The notes under the pieces were generated by a model. The model was given only the letters and a program-made list of their open reading frames with translations, searched no databases and had not been told where the DNA came from. DNA of 64,000 nt from Micromonospora gifhornensis (GTDB lineage Bacteria; Actinomycetota; Actinomycetes; Mycobacteriales; Micromonosporaceae), in the NCBI RefSeq assembly GCF_016863515.1, contig NZ_BOPA01000027.1:100376-164375 (forward strand), given 5' to 3'. A program made the position numbers and the translations under genes. How positions within the stretch are numbered: position 1 is the first letter of the stretch; every line of letters starts with the position of its first letter. Positions 25,159 through 34,466 of the stretch are shown piece by piece.

Positions 25159-26390
25159 GTCTGGCCGTCCAGGGGCAGCGTCGCCTGCACCTCGAAACCG
25201 CCGTCCTCGGTCGGTTCGGCGTTCAGCCTGCCGTGGAGCATGGCCACGCGTTCGCGCATGCCGCGCAGGCCCTGCCCGCTGGAACCGGACGCTGCGGTAT
25301 CCGTCGGGGCAGCCGGCCGATCACCGCCGTCAACCGTCGCCTCGTTGCGCACGCGGATGTTCACCTCGTTGCGGGTTCGGCGAAGCGTGAGGTCGACCGG
25401 CGCGCCCGGAGCGTGCCGTGCCGCATTGGACAGCGCCTCCTGCACGATCCGGTAGGCGGACAGATCCACGGCGTCCGGCACGCCGGTCAGGTTCCCGTCC
25501 ACCGCCAACGCGACCGGGGTTCCGGCCGCCCGCGTACCTGCCACGAGCGCGCCCAGGTCCGCGAGGCCGGGCTGAGGAGCTGTCGACGGCTGCTCGTCCG
25601 GGCCGCGCAGCACGCCCAGCAGTCGCCGCATCTCGGTGAGCGCCTCCCGGGAGGACTGTGATATCTCACCGAACTCCGCACGCGCCGCCGGTGGCAGGCT
25701 CTCCAGTCGGTACGCCGCGGTCTCCGACCGTACCGCGATGAGGGACATGTGATGGGCGACGACATCATGCAGCTCACGTGCGATGCGGGCGCGCTCGGTA
25801 AGCATCGCGCCCCGCTCCTGCTCCGCGACCAGGCCGGCGCGTGCCTGCGCCCATCGACTCAACAGGTGGCCGACCAGCAGGACGACTGTGACCAGCAGCA
25901 TGCCGCCGTAGGCGGCGCTCGGCCCGAGAAACAGCAGCGGCATGGCGATGCTGAACGCCCAGACCCAGAACAGCACCCCCGGCGGATGGCGGTAGCCGAC
26001 CACAACCAGCACGACGAGGTAGACCAGAATCAGCACCGGATTGCCCGGCCAGGGGAAGCCCTCGTCGTACAGGTGGTTGGCGCCGCTGATCACGGTGGCT
26101 GCCACCGCCACCCGCCACGCCCACAGCGCGCGCCCGGGCAGCAGCGCCACCGGCAACCCGGTCAGCGCAGCCATGAGGATGGTCTCGAGACTGCCGACCT
26201 GGTACCGCGAAAGCACCGCCAGCGCGCAGAGCGACAGCAGGAACGCGGTCAGCGGCGCCCACACCTGAAGATACGGGCGCAGACCTGCCCATGGAGGCAC
26301 TCGGCCGAACGGCGCGGGCATCCCCGGTCGCGCGTCGTGGCCGGTGGCGACCGCCCGCATCAGATCGCGCAGCGGTGCGGGCACGGGCAT
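25155..26390 (-). CDS. Sensor histidine kinase (HisKA_3 type)
   Basis: 411 residues. The N-terminal half has five or six transmembrane helices (about residues 40-185) and no large extracellular loop, suggesting that it senses within the membrane. The dimerisation/phosphoacceptor motif is ARIARELHDVVAHHMSL at about residue 210, and the ATP-binding domain has the N-box QEALSNAARHAPG and G-box GSSGQGLRGMRERV. It forms a standard pair with the response regulator downstream (GTGA overlap). Signal unknown; the layout resembles the DesK/LiaS group. Confidence 0.92.
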   Translation of the reverse strand: MPVPAPLRDLMRAVATGHDARPGMPAPFGRVPPWAGLRPYLQVWAPLTAFLLSLCALAVLSRYQVGSLETILMAALTGLPVALLPGRALWAWRVAVAATVISGANHLYDEGFPWPGNPVLILVYLVVLVVVGYRHPPGVLFWVWAFSIAMPLLFLGPSAAYGGMLLVTVVLLVGHLLSRWAQARAGLVAEQERGAMLTERARIARELHDVVAHHMSLIAVRSETAAYRLESLPPAARAEFGEISQSSREALTEMRRLLGVLRGPDEQPSTAPQPGLADLGALVAGTRAAGTPVALAVDGNLTGVPDAVDLSAYRIVQEALSNAARHAPGAPVDLTLRRTRNEVNIRVRNEATVDGGDRPAAPTDTAASGSSGQGLRGMRERVAMLHGRLNAEPTEDGGFEVQATLPLDGQT

Positions 26391-26579
26391 GGGGACAGGG
26401 TACCGTCGCCTGCCGTGCTGCCGGCGTTACCCGGTGCCGGCGGGATGCGCCGAAGACGGCCCCGGCGGCTCTGTGCTGATGAGCCGACGCGGCATGCGTC
26501 AAGGCCGCGTACAGTTCCTGGTCGGACTTGGGGTGGGCCGGGTAGTTCCGGCGCAGGAACGGGATGAGACAGCGGCAGC

Positions 26580-28037
26580 ATGACGGCAGACAACATGACG
26601 GAAAACGGTCACCAGGGCATCGACCGTAGCCAGCTGGAGACCTGTCTCAGCGTCTTTGAGGCGTTGGAGGATCTGCCTCCCGATCATCCCGACGTGGTAC
26701 GGGTGCAACGCGCCACCGCGAAGCTCTACAAGATGATCAAGCAACGGCGCCGTTCGGAACGGCGGGACGCCATCCTCGCGGCCGACCAGGCGGTGACGGC
26801 CGCCACTGCCACCGGCGCTCCCGGCCGGATCGACGACGAAACGCAGGGCATCCCGCTCGCCTCCCCCACCGACGGCACCACTGCCGGTGTGCTGCACAAC
26901 CCTCGTGGCTGCTACATCTGCAAGCAGCGCTACCGCGAGGTGGACGCCTTCTATCACCAACTCTGCCCGCCCTGCGCCGCGTTCAACCGGGAGCGCCGCG
27001 ACGCGCGTACCGATCTGACCGGCCGGCGTGCGTTGCTGACCGGCGGCCGGGCAAAGATCGGCATGTACATCGCGTTGCGGCTGCTCCGCGACGGCGCGCA
27101 CACCACGGTGACCACGCGGTTTCCGCACGACGCGGTCCGCCGATTCGCCGCGATGCCCGACAGCGCGGACTGGCTGCACCGCCTCCGGGTCGTCGGAATC
27201 GACCTGCGCGACCCGGCCCAGGTGATCGCCCTCGCCGACTCGGTCAGCGCCCAGGGGCCACTCGACATTCTGATCAACAATGCGGCGCAGACCGTCCGCC
27301 GCACTCCCGAGGCGTACGCACACCTCGTCGCCGCGGAGGCGGCCGCCCTACCGGACGGCCCGCTACCGGAGATGATCACGTTCGCCAAACCGACCGAACC
27401 CGGCGGGCCGACCGGCGTTCTGACCGCCGGTCCGCAGACGACGATCACCCCGCACGCGCTCACCGCGCTCGCGCTGACCAGCGGCTCCGCGTCACCGGAA
27501 CGGATCGCCGCAGCCACCGCCATCGACGCCGGCGGTCTGGTGCCGGACCTCGGGGCGGTCAACAGTTGGGTGCAGCGGGTGCACGAGGTGGACCCGGTCG
27601 AACTGCTCGAAGTGCAGCTGTGCAACGTGACCGCGCCGTTCGTGCTGGTCAGCCGGCTGCGGCCGGCGATGGCCGCAGCGACCGCCCGCCGCAAGTACGT
27701 GGTGAACGTGTCAGCGATGGAGGGCCAGTTCGCCCGCGGCTACAAGGGGCCGGGACACCCGCACACCAACATGGCCAAGGCTGCGCTGAACATGCTGACC
27801 CGCACCAGCGCCCAGGAGATGCTGACCGACGGCATCCTCATGACCAGCGTCGATACCGGCTGGATCACCGACGAACGGCCCCACCCGACGAAGATGCGGC
27901 TCGCGGACGCCGGTTTCCACGCCCCGCTGGACCTGGTCGACGGCGCGGCCCGCGTCTACGACCCGATCGTCCGGGGCGAACAGGGCGAGGACCTGTACGG
28001 CTGCTTCCTCAAGGACTACGCACCCAGCCCCTGGTGA
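26580..28037 (+). CDS. Large SDR oxidoreductase with N-terminal zinc motif
   Basis: 485 residues. Residues 1-105 are helical; a Cys pair CYICKQRY and a second pair LCPPC at about residues 110-133 form a probable zinc knuckle. The SDR domain follows: ALLTGGRAKIGMYIAL cofactor loop, NNAAQTVRR, VNVSAMEGQF with the Ser, and an active-site region where the usual YxxxK appears as HTNMAKAALNM. The catalytic Tyr seems replaced by His/Thr, although YKGPGHPHTNMAK places a Tyr shortly before. A 120-residue insertion sits between the NNAA motif and the Ser. Relatives of this size exist in bacteria and plants with unknown substrate. Single gene with a short leader. Confidence 0.75.
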   Translation: MTADNMTENGHQGIDRSQLETCLSVFEALEDLPPDHPDVVRVQRATAKLYKMIKQRRRSERRDAILAADQAVTAATATGAPGRIDDETQGIPLASPTDGTTAGVLHNPRGCYICKQRYREVDAFYHQLCPPCAAFNRERRDARTDLTGRRALLTGGRAKIGMYIALRLLRDGAHTTVTTRFPHDAVRRFAAMPDSADWLHRLRVVGIDLRDPAQVIALADSVSAQGPLDILINNAAQTVRRTPEAYAHLVAAEAAALPDGPLPEMITFAKPTEPGGPTGVLTAGPQTTITPHALTALALTSGSASPERIAAATAIDAGGLVPDLGAVNSWVQRVHEVDPVELLEVQLCNVTAPFVLVSRLRPAMAAATARRKYVVNVSAMEGQFARGYKGPGHPHTNMAKAALNMLTRTSAQEMLTDGILMTSVDTGWITDERPHPTKMRLADAGFHAPLDLVDGAARVYDPIVRGEQGEDLYGCFLKDYAPSPW

Positions 28038-28079
28038 GCCGTGCGAGTCGGACACGCACCTCAGCCGAGCGGAGCGCAG

Positions 28080-28358
28080 ATGATCACGGGGTACGACACA
28101 GTTCTGGTCACCAGCGCGCCGGTGGACGCCGGCATCCGGGGGATGCTGGACGATCTGCATGGCAGATGGCCGAACATGGTGGTCGCCCTGGGCGGGGAGC
28201 AGGTCGGGCCGTTTCTTCCATGGCGGAGCACACGTACGCAGGTGCCGGCCGGCGCAGGTGAGGTGTACGTCGCGCGCGATACGCAGATGGAGCGGCGCTG
28301 GGACGATGTCGGGTACTCGCTCATGGAGCAGGCCGAGGGACCGTTTGCGGTGCACTGA
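28080..28358 (+). CDS. Small hypothetical protein
   Basis: 92 residues from the ATG at 28080, with GGAG at 28071 as ribosome site. The sequence MITGYDTVLVTSAPVDAGIR has a mixed alpha/beta composition; SLMEQAEGPFAVH ends it. It lies 42 bp behind the large SDR gene and is probably on the same transcript. It might be an immunity-like or subunit protein, but no family is recognised. Confidence 0.55.
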   Translation: MITGYDTVLVTSAPVDAGIRGMLDDLHGRWPNMVVALGGEQVGPFLPWRSTRTQVPAGAGEVYVARDTQMERRWDDVGYSLMEQAEGPFAVH

Positions 28359-28384
28359 TCAGTCAGGCACACCGCTGACCCTTG

Positions 28385-28409
28385 CGCTGCGACTCACGCG
28401 CAGCGTTTC
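28385..28409 (+). terminator. Short hairpin followed by T-rich tract
   Basis: CGCTGCG (28385-28391) pairs with CGCAGCG (28399-28405), followed by TTTCT. It lies between the convergent stops of the hypothetical gene at 28358 and the ankyrin gene at 28429, so it is a likely rightward terminator, modest in strength. Confidence 0.4.
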
Positions 28410-28428
28410 TGCTGCTCACGTGGGGGTT

Positions 28429-28848
28429 CTATGGGGATGTCGCGCCTGCGGCTTCGAGTAGCGCTTGCGTCTCGGAGTTGCCGTTTCGGACGGCCCATTC
28501 GAGGGGCGACAGTCCGCTGCCGTGGTCTTCGCGGAGGTTCGGATCCGCGCCCTGCGCGAGGAGTTCGCGGACGACGTCGTCGTGCCCCCACGCTGCGGCT
28601 GCGGTCAAGGGTGTCCCCTCGTCGCCACGCCCGCTTTCGACATTCGGGTCCGTGCCGGCAGCCAGGAGAATCCGCACCGCCGCACGCTCGTTCTGCACGG
28701 CGGCCAGGTAGAGCGGCGTCGTGCCGTCACGATCTGCCGCATTCGGGTCTGCCTCCGCACGCAACAGCGCACGCACGGCCGGAAGATCGCCACGCAGCAG
28801 CGACGTCATCAGGCGGGCGGTGAGCTTCTTGCGCTCTCGGACGTTCAC
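28429..28848 (-). CDS. Ankyrin repeat protein
   Basis: 139 residues. Three to four ankyrin repeats are readable: LLRAEADPNAADRDGTTPLY, AAGTDPNVESGRGDEGTPLT, AQGADPNLREDHGSGLSPLE, followed by a capping repeat. Small bacterial ankyrin proteins are protein-binding scaffolds; some are inhibitors or immunity proteins. No signal peptide. The gene stands alone between two rightward genes. Confidence 0.9.
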   Translation of the reverse strand: MNVRERKKLTARLMTSLLRGDLPAVRALLRAEADPNAADRDGTTPLYLAAVQNERAAVRILLAAGTDPNVESGRGDEGTPLTAAAAWGHDDVVRELLAQGADPNLREDHGSGLSPLEWAVRNGNSETQALLEAAGATSP

Positions 28849-28992
28849 CAGCGTCAGAGTAGGTGGTTCGCCTCGTCAGGAGCATTCCCGCGCACGGCGC
28901 ACGGGCACCGCTCGTGCCGCATGTCGGGCGCACGCCTTGTGCACCGCCGAACGGAGGAGGCGAGGCCATTGACCGTCGGTCAGACTCCATGT

Positions 28993-29721
28993 GTGACGGC
29001 TGCCAGCAATCGCGACCGTGTCCTCGAAGCACTTCGGCTCAGTTCGAGGCCGCTGGACGATGACCAACTGTCACAGCGTACGGGTGTCCGGCCACGGCAG
29101 CAGGTCAACCAGATCTGCCGCGCATTGCAACTGGCCGGAGCCGTCCGGCGGTGGGAAGGCCCCGACGGGAAGATCGTCAACGAACTCGTTGAGCGGACGG
29201 ACGGGGTGCTGGCCGAGGCTCCGAGAACACCGCACAGCGGGCCGCTTGCACCTGCTGCCGTTGTTCGGACCCTCGACGATCACTTGCCTGCCGGGCACTC
29301 TGCGGAGCAGCGCCACGCGGAGCGAGTCATGCTTGATCTGCTCGGCCGCGACCTCGCCCTGACACTGGAACCGGCGAAAATCGCAGTGCCGTCGGGGGCT
29401 CGGGTCGAGATCGACGGCTGCGACAGCGGCCGGACTGTTCTCGTGGAGTGCTGGGCCCATCAGGGTCCGCCGAAGTCGGCGCAGCGTCACAAGGTACTGG
29501 CCGACGCGCTGAAGCTCACGTGGATCGCCAGCACGATGTACCCACGTCCCCGCCTCGTACTCTGCATGAGCGACCCGGCCGCAGCGAGGCCGTTCCAGCC
29601 AACGTCGCGTACCTGGGCCGCACAGGCGCTACTGGATCTCGCGATCACCGTTCATGTGGTCGAAATCCCTGACGACATACGTCAGAAGGTCCGCGCCGCC
29701 CAGGAGCGCCAATACCGTTAG
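28993..29721 (+). CDS. Winged-helix protein with PD-(D/E)XK nuclease-like C-terminal domain
   Basis: 242 residues from the GTG at 28993 (VTAASNRDRVLEALRL). The N-terminal 65 residues form a winged helix (RPLDDDQLSQRTGVRPRQQV; VNQICRALQLAGAVRRW). The C-terminal domain has a Glu helix (AERVMLDLLG), VEIDGCDSGRTVLVECWAHQ and then PPKSAQRHKVLADALKL. This is the spacing of a PD-(D/E)XK core: Asp in VEIDG, Glu in VEC, with the usual Lys two positions later replaced by Trp and a possible migrated Lys in PPKSAQRHK. It could be a DNA-binding nuclease or a degenerate relative. It is not accompanied by a methyltransferase. Confidence 0.6.
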   Translation: MTAASNRDRVLEALRLSSRPLDDDQLSQRTGVRPRQQVNQICRALQLAGAVRRWEGPDGKIVNELVERTDGVLAEAPRTPHSGPLAPAAVVRTLDDHLPAGHSAEQRHAERVMLDLLGRDLALTLEPAKIAVPSGARVEIDGCDSGRTVLVECWAHQGPPKSAQRHKVLADALKLTWIASTMYPRPRLVLCMSDPAAARPFQPTSRTWAAQALLDLAITVHVVEIPDDIRQKVRAAQERQYR

Positions 29722-30949
29722 CCGTCGACACCGGGCCGACCACCGTCATCACCGACGCCGCCCTGGTCGAGGGTCGAGCCGGCCTGCCAGCCGGCCGGGT
29801 CGACGCCGCCGGGTACCGGCGTCGCCGGGTCGTAGGGTTGTCGGGTGAAGACGAAGGTGCCGAGGTCGAGGTGGCTGACGGTGCCGTCCGCATCGCGGTG
29901 CACCCGCAGCCTTTCGCCGGCGAAGTAGCCGTTGAGCCCTTCCCAGTCGCCGTCGCCGGTGGGGCGTAGTCGGGTGCCGTTTCCGCCGGACATCGCGGCC
30001 AGCTCCATGAAGCCGTCTGCTTGTGGGCGTAGCACGTACGGGGCTGGTCCCCGGTACCACGGGCCGGCGAGGTCCAGCAGCTGTGGATCGATCGAGGGCA
30101 GCGGCCGCCACGGGGCCGGGATTCGCGGCTCTCGTTCGGCGACGGTCTGCAGCAGGTCAGCGGCGAGAGTGCCGGCGGACAGGCCGGCGGTCACGTTTGC
30201 CATCACGACCGCGCCCAGGGCGTCATCGGGACTGACCCACACGGTCGCGACGAAGCCCGGCATCGAGCCGGTGTGCCCGGCCAAATCTGCGCGACGGTGT
30301 CCGGATGCAGCACCCGGTCGTCGCCGTCGATGAGGAACGCGGCGAACCGGGCCAGGTCCGTCGTGGTCGACCACAACTGCCCGGCAGGAGCCATCAGACC
30401 GGTGTCCACGGCGGGCTCCGCCAGCAGCACATCGGCCCAGGGGTGCACCGCCCAGCCCGTGGCGTGCGGCGCGTAGCCGGGATTGGAGTAGTGATGGCGG
30501 TGTCCGGCCGGATGCAGCTGCGGATCGTTGCCCAGCACGTCGGCCAGGTCGGGACGCAGCGTGCCCGGGGTGCGTTCCCACCACGGCCCGGGTGCCTCAG
30601 CGATCAGCCCGGCGGTGTGCGCCAGCAGGGCACCGATCGTGGCCTCGCCCGCGACCGTGCCGGGCAGATGCTCGCCCAGCGGGTCGGTGAGCGCGAGTCG
30701 CCCCTCGTCGCGCAGGCGAAGCACCAGCACCGCCAGGAACGTCTTGGTGATCGAGCCGATGCGGTACTGGATATCGCCGTCGGGCACCTGGCCGTCCACT
30801 GTGCCCCAGCCGCCCTGCCAGACAGGACGGCCGTCCCGCACCACGGCCGCGACCACCGACGGCGCCCGGCCCGCTACCTGACCGGTGGCCAACCGGTGGA
30901 CCAGCGCGCGTCGAGTCTCAGGCAGCAACGGCGCCGGAGTCGATGACAT
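29718..30949 (-). pseudogene. Beta-lactamase-family serine hydrolase, broken by internal deletion/frameshift
   Basis: The N-terminal frame starts at the ATG at 30949 and has the active site GSITKTF (SxxK) and the second motif HYSNPGY (YxN). Near 30284 it ends in TVAQIW and the product continues in another frame as AGHTGSMPGFVATVWVSPDD, which carries the third motif HTG. Between TVAQ and HTGS about 30 residues normally present in these class C/esterase-like enzymes are missing, so this is a deletion of a length not divisible by three, not just a base error. The C-terminal part, with a lipocalin-like tail (FMELAAMSGGNGTRLRP), is otherwise well kept. Confidence 0.75.
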
Positions 30950-31017
30950 GCCGGCAAACCTACCGGCTGGCGGAGTTGGGATGAGTTGGTCTCGCGCTTC
31001 CCTGCGGAAGTCGTGGC

Positions 31018-31842
31018 TCACCTGTTGCCGAATGCCTGCCATCCGGGCCACCGCCACCGGTCGACCCCAGGCCAGGTCGCCACGAGCCCGGCGGAGAGAA
31101 CGCCGCCGAATGCCACCGTTCCCTCGTGGGATGCGTAGGCGATCCAATCGTGCTGCTCGTCGGTCCAGTAACCCTCCGGCCCCGTGTACCGCGGGGCGAC
31201 GATCTCGACATCGAGCAGGTAGTCGGCCCCATACTCACGTAACTCGACCACCCGCGGCCGGCCCAACTCTCGCAGCACTCGGCGAACCTGATCCACGCCG
31301 TCGCCCTGCCACATCGACTCCTCCGTCAGCACCAGCACGTCGTGTGGAAACGCAGCACTGAGCATCGGGTGCCACCCGCCGCTCTGCACGCCCCATCGCC
31401 GCTGCAGCGACGTCCGCCAGGCCGATGACTCCTCGCGCGTGAGCACGCGCCGATACGGGACCGGGTCGGCGCGGACGTCGGCCTGCGCCGTCCAATGCTG
31501 CACCTTCGCGGCGAACAGCCGGCGCTCGTCGGCCGCGGCCTGTGCTTCGACCTCGTCGTACGGCGGCTCGGTGAGCGGGGAGTCCCCACCGTCGGCAGCC
31601 GCCAGCATCATGCTGACCAGTACGTCGACGGCGGGCAGCCGATCCGGATCGAGTCGCTCAACCTCCATCAGCATGGCTTCCACGACGTCGTAGCGGGGGA
31701 AGATCCGCTTCGCCTCGGTGGTGTAGTGGTACCCGTCGGCTCGGCGGCTACCGTCGGGCAGCCGGCCGTACTCGCTCTGAAGTTCCTCGTACCGCGTCAT
31801 CAGATAGCGGCGTGACGCCCAGTGCAACGTCGTGGGATCCAC
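31018..31842 (-). CDS. Hypothetical protein (actinobacterial, unknown function)
   Basis: 274 residues, GTG start at 31842 chosen because VDPTTLHWASRRYLMTRYEE is the first coding-like segment. The first half is helical and rich in Arg/Asp (YDVVEAMLMEVERLDPDRLP); the second has alternating strands and ends YWTDEQHDWIAYASHEGTVA, TWPGVDRWRWPGW, a tryptophan-rich region of the kind seen in SMI1/KNR4-like or immunity proteins. No catalytic motif. Not assigned to a family. Confidence 0.6.
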   Translation of the reverse strand: MDPTTLHWASRRYLMTRYEELQSEYGRLPDGSRRADGYHYTTEAKRIFPRYDVVEAMLMEVERLDPDRLPAVDVLVSMMLAAADGGDSPLTEPPYDEVEAQAAADERRLFAAKVQHWTAQADVRADPVPYRRVLTREESSAWRTSLQRRWGVQSGGWHPMLSAAFPHDVLVLTEESMWQGDGVDQVRRVLRELGRPRVVELREYGADYLLDVEIVAPRYTGPEGYWTDEQHDWIAYASHEGTVAFGGVLSAGLVATWPGVDRWRWPGWQAFGNR

Positions 31843-31932
31843 CCGTGCATCCTCTCCGGTCAGTCCACGACACCGAACCTGCCAGCTACCCGCTGCTTTC
31901 CGACAGCACCGCAACGGTGACCGCTGGCGCCT

Positions 31933-32874
31933 CTACCGCGCAGGGGTGCGGTGCCACCGCATCGGATCGTCCTCCAGGGCGGAGCGGTCCCAGTGCCCCT
32001 GGTCGGCTGCGGCTTTGTAGGTGCTGTAGAGGAACTCGGCGACGGCACGGTCGGGGTCCGGTGCGGCGCGGGCGACCTCGTACGGCAGCAGGAACTGCTT
32101 GAACTCGGTGCTGAAGTACGCGCCTTCGGGGCCGATCTGCTGCTCGGCGAACCCGTCGGGTTCGGGATAGGCGTAGGAGTAGAAGGCGCCTTCCTCGCCG
32201 CCGCCGGGCCAGAATCCGCAGCTGGACAGCTCGCGGGAGTAGCCCTCGGCCATGACCCAGTCCGCGCAGTTGGGCATGCCGCCGGGGTGCGGCGGGGCCG
32301 ACCGGCCGGAGAAGCGGGTGCAGGCGAGGTCCATACCGCCCCAGAAGAAGTGCACCGGGCTGACCTTGCCCACGAAGTAGGACCGGAACTCGCCGAACAC
32401 CCGGTCCGCCTGCACCACTTGTCGCCAGAACAGGGTGGCTGCCTCGCCGTCGTAGGAGGCGTGCTCGTAGTCCTCGGCGAAGGGGATCGCCGGGTCGACC
32501 TCGTTGGGGCGCGCCCGGATCGGCGCCTCGATCCCGAGCTGCTTGAGCATGTCCATGATCCGGGCGTAGAACTCGGCGACCGGCATCGGCGCAAGCGGGA
32601 GGCTCCGCGCGTCGCCGCTGCTGGTACGGACATCGAGCTGGTGGCCGAGGAAATCGAACTCGATCTCGAAGGCACCCGTGCCGTACGGAATGGTCGACGT
32701 CGTCAACCCACGCGGGCTGACGTACAGGGTGACCTGCCACCAGTGGTTGATCATCGGAGCGTGCGCCATGCGGATCTTGCCCACGATCTGAGTCCACATG
32801 TGCAGGGTCTCGCGGGTGGCGGTCCAGTCCGATACCCGCAGGCTCGGCCAGCTCGTCGTTGCCGGGCTTGTCAT
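31933..32874 (-). CDS. DUF5996 family protein
   Basis: 313 residues. MTSPATTSWPSLRVSDWTAT starts a tryptophan-rich protein with TLHMWTQIVGKIRMAHAP, INHWWQVTLYVSPRGLTT, and HFFWGGMDLACTRFSGR; these are the markers of the DUF5996 proteins widespread in Actinobacteria and Proteobacteria. The function is unknown. His, Asp and Cys residues in the central part could bind a metal. No signal peptide or membrane helix. It stands alone. Confidence 0.8.
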   Translation of the reverse strand: MTSPATTSWPSLRVSDWTATRETLHMWTQIVGKIRMAHAPMINHWWQVTLYVSPRGLTTSTIPYGTGAFEIEFDFLGHQLDVRTSSGDARSLPLAPMPVAEFYARIMDMLKQLGIEAPIRARPNEVDPAIPFAEDYEHASYDGEAATLFWRQVVQADRVFGEFRSYFVGKVSPVHFFWGGMDLACTRFSGRSAPPHPGGMPNCADWVMAEGYSRELSSCGFWPGGGEEGAFYSYAYPEPDGFAEQQIGPEGAYFSTEFKQFLLPYEVARAAPDPDRAVAEFLYSTYKAAADQGHWDRSALEDDPMRWHRTPAR

Positions 32875-33018
32875 CGCTACTCACATCCTTGACGCGGTAC
32901 ATGCGAGGGTGGCGGTCGTCGTAATCGTGCCCTGCGGGCCGGCACCGGACAGAGCACCACGGTTCGATGATCGGCCGTGTTGCCCCTTCCGGGTGATCAG
33001 CGGTGCTCCGGGTTGACG

Positions 33019-33450
33019 TTACCGGGGCGTGCGTTGATTCCCGTAGGTCGGAATCCCACCGTACGGGTTCGTAGGCCTGCAGAACGCGTCCTTCGGCATC
33101 GTGCTGCCCACCAGGTAGATGGTGGTCACGTTCAGCACGGACGCGTTGTCGCCGTACACGTAGACGCCGTGGCCGCTGCCGTCGACGCTGACGCGCCGGG
33201 GGCGCTTGGCGAACTTCTCCCGGAGCAGCTCGCCACCTCGGTGCGGCGTGCCCGGGTCACGCAGGTTCTGCACGATGAGCACGTTGCGTGGCCCCTTGTC
33301 GTTGATCCGCACCGGCGGTTCGGACGGCTCGTGTGCCCAGTAGGCGCAGGGGGTGATGTTCGCGCTGGCCGCGCCGAACATCGGGTACCGCCTGCGGTCG
33401 GCGCTGCCGATGGGCTGACCGGCGGGCGGGGTGCCGTCAGGCCATCGCGG
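33019..33450 (-). pseudogene. C-terminal (TAP-like) fragment of a secreted alpha/beta hydrolase
   Basis: The reading frame contains FPRWPDGTPPAGQPIGSADR, then NITPCAYWAHEP, NVLIVQNLRDPGTP (catalytic Asp) and VDGSGHGVYVYGDN (catalytic His). This is the C-terminal TAP domain of tripeptidyl-aminopeptidase/SlpD-type enzymes. The signal peptide and the nucleophile half are absent: the frame dissolves into the end of the serine hydrolase gene at 33437, which it overlaps. A remnant. Confidence 0.65.
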
Positions 33451-34423
33451 GAAGGATGACCCGTTCCAGCACCGTGAGCGGGGTCTGCCACTGGTCGGGG
33501 TCGTCGTAGTTGCCGGCGGTGATGGCTACGGTGAGGTCCAGGTCGGGCAGGACGAACAGGCGCTGGCCGCCGTTACCCATCCCTGCCAGCAGCCGATGGC
33601 CACCGATGGATTCGATGTACCACTGGTAGCCGTACTGCGTGCCCCAGGTGGTCTGCAGGCGCGGCTGAAGCATCGTGCGGATCCAGTCGGCGGGGACGAC
33701 CCGCTGACCGTCCCAGGTTCCCTCGGCCAGCACCAGCTCACCGAGCCTGGCCAGGTCGCGGGGCGCGAGTCGCAGCCCGGACGCGGCGGACGCCACTGCG
33801 TCCGCGCCGGTCATCCACTCGAAGCTGCCGATGCCCAGCGGCGCGAACAGCACGGCCTGCGCGTACTGCGGCAGCGACTGCCCGGTGCCGTCGGCGATCA
33901 GTCGGCCGAGCAGGGCGGTGGCACCGCCGCAGTAGGTCCAACGGGTGCCGGGCGGTTCGAGGATCGGCCGCTGAAGGATGTACCGGTATCGGTCCGGAGC
34001 CAACTCCATCGCGATCTCGGCGTTGGCCGGGCTGTCGTACGGGAGATCTTCGCGCCACTCCACGCCCAACGACATCGTCAGCGCGTGCTCGACGGTGAGC
34101 CGGGCACGCCGGGGGTCGGCAGCCAGGTCGGGGTACTGGGGGAACCGTTGCAGGAGCGGCTCCGCCGGCGGCGGGACGAGTCCTTCGCCGAGCGCTATGC
34201 CGTACAACAGAACGGTCACACTCTTGGTGACCGACCGGATGTCGTGCAGCGTCTCGGGCCCGAACTCGACGACGCCCAGCGAGTCACCCCAGGTGAAATC
34301 CTCTCCGGCCCCGTAGTACTCCAGCACGGTGTGACCACCGCGAACCGCCGCGACGGCATGCAGACCATCAACGTGGCCGGCTCGACGTATGTGATCGAGA
34401 CGGTTACGCATCTGCGTCGTCAT
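33437..34423 (-). CDS. Beta-lactamase-family serine hydrolase
   Basis: 328 residues from the ATG at 34423, preceded by GGAG at good distance; an upstream ATG at 34480 lies inside the operator-like region and is less likely. The active-site tetrad DIRSVTKSVTVLL (SxxK) is at about residue 65; the second motif is TYCGG (Y-x-N position holds Gly), and the third is MGNGGQRLFVLPDL near the end in place of KTG/HTG. No signal peptide, so cytoplasmic. Esterases, D-aminopeptidases and beta-lactamase-like enzymes share this fold; the substrate is unknown. Divergent from the membrane protein/GntR pair. Confidence 0.85.
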   Translation of the reverse strand: MTTQMRNRLDHIRRAGHVDGLHAVAAVRGGHTVLEYYGAGEDFTWGDSLGVVEFGPETLHDIRSVTKSVTVLLYGIALGEGLVPPPAEPLLQRFPQYPDLAADPRRARLTVEHALTMSLGVEWREDLPYDSPANAEIAMELAPDRYRYILQRPILEPPGTRWTYCGGATALLGRLIADGTGQSLPQYAQAVLFAPLGIGSFEWMTGADAVASAASGLRLAPRDLARLGELVLAEGTWDGQRVVPADWIRTMLQPRLQTTWGTQYGYQWYIESIGGHRLLAGMGNGGQRLFVLPDLDLTVAITAGNYDDPDQWQTPLTVLERVILPAMA

Positions 34424-34466
34424 GGGCACTCCGGGGAGGCGATGTCGGCCATGGTTCGGGTTGACA

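Noticed and set aside
33132..33491. Ser/Thr/Arg-rich leftward frame at the end of the serine hydrolase
   Set aside because: It is an out-of-frame reading of the TAP-domain fragment, which in the other frame shows catalytic Asp and His segments.
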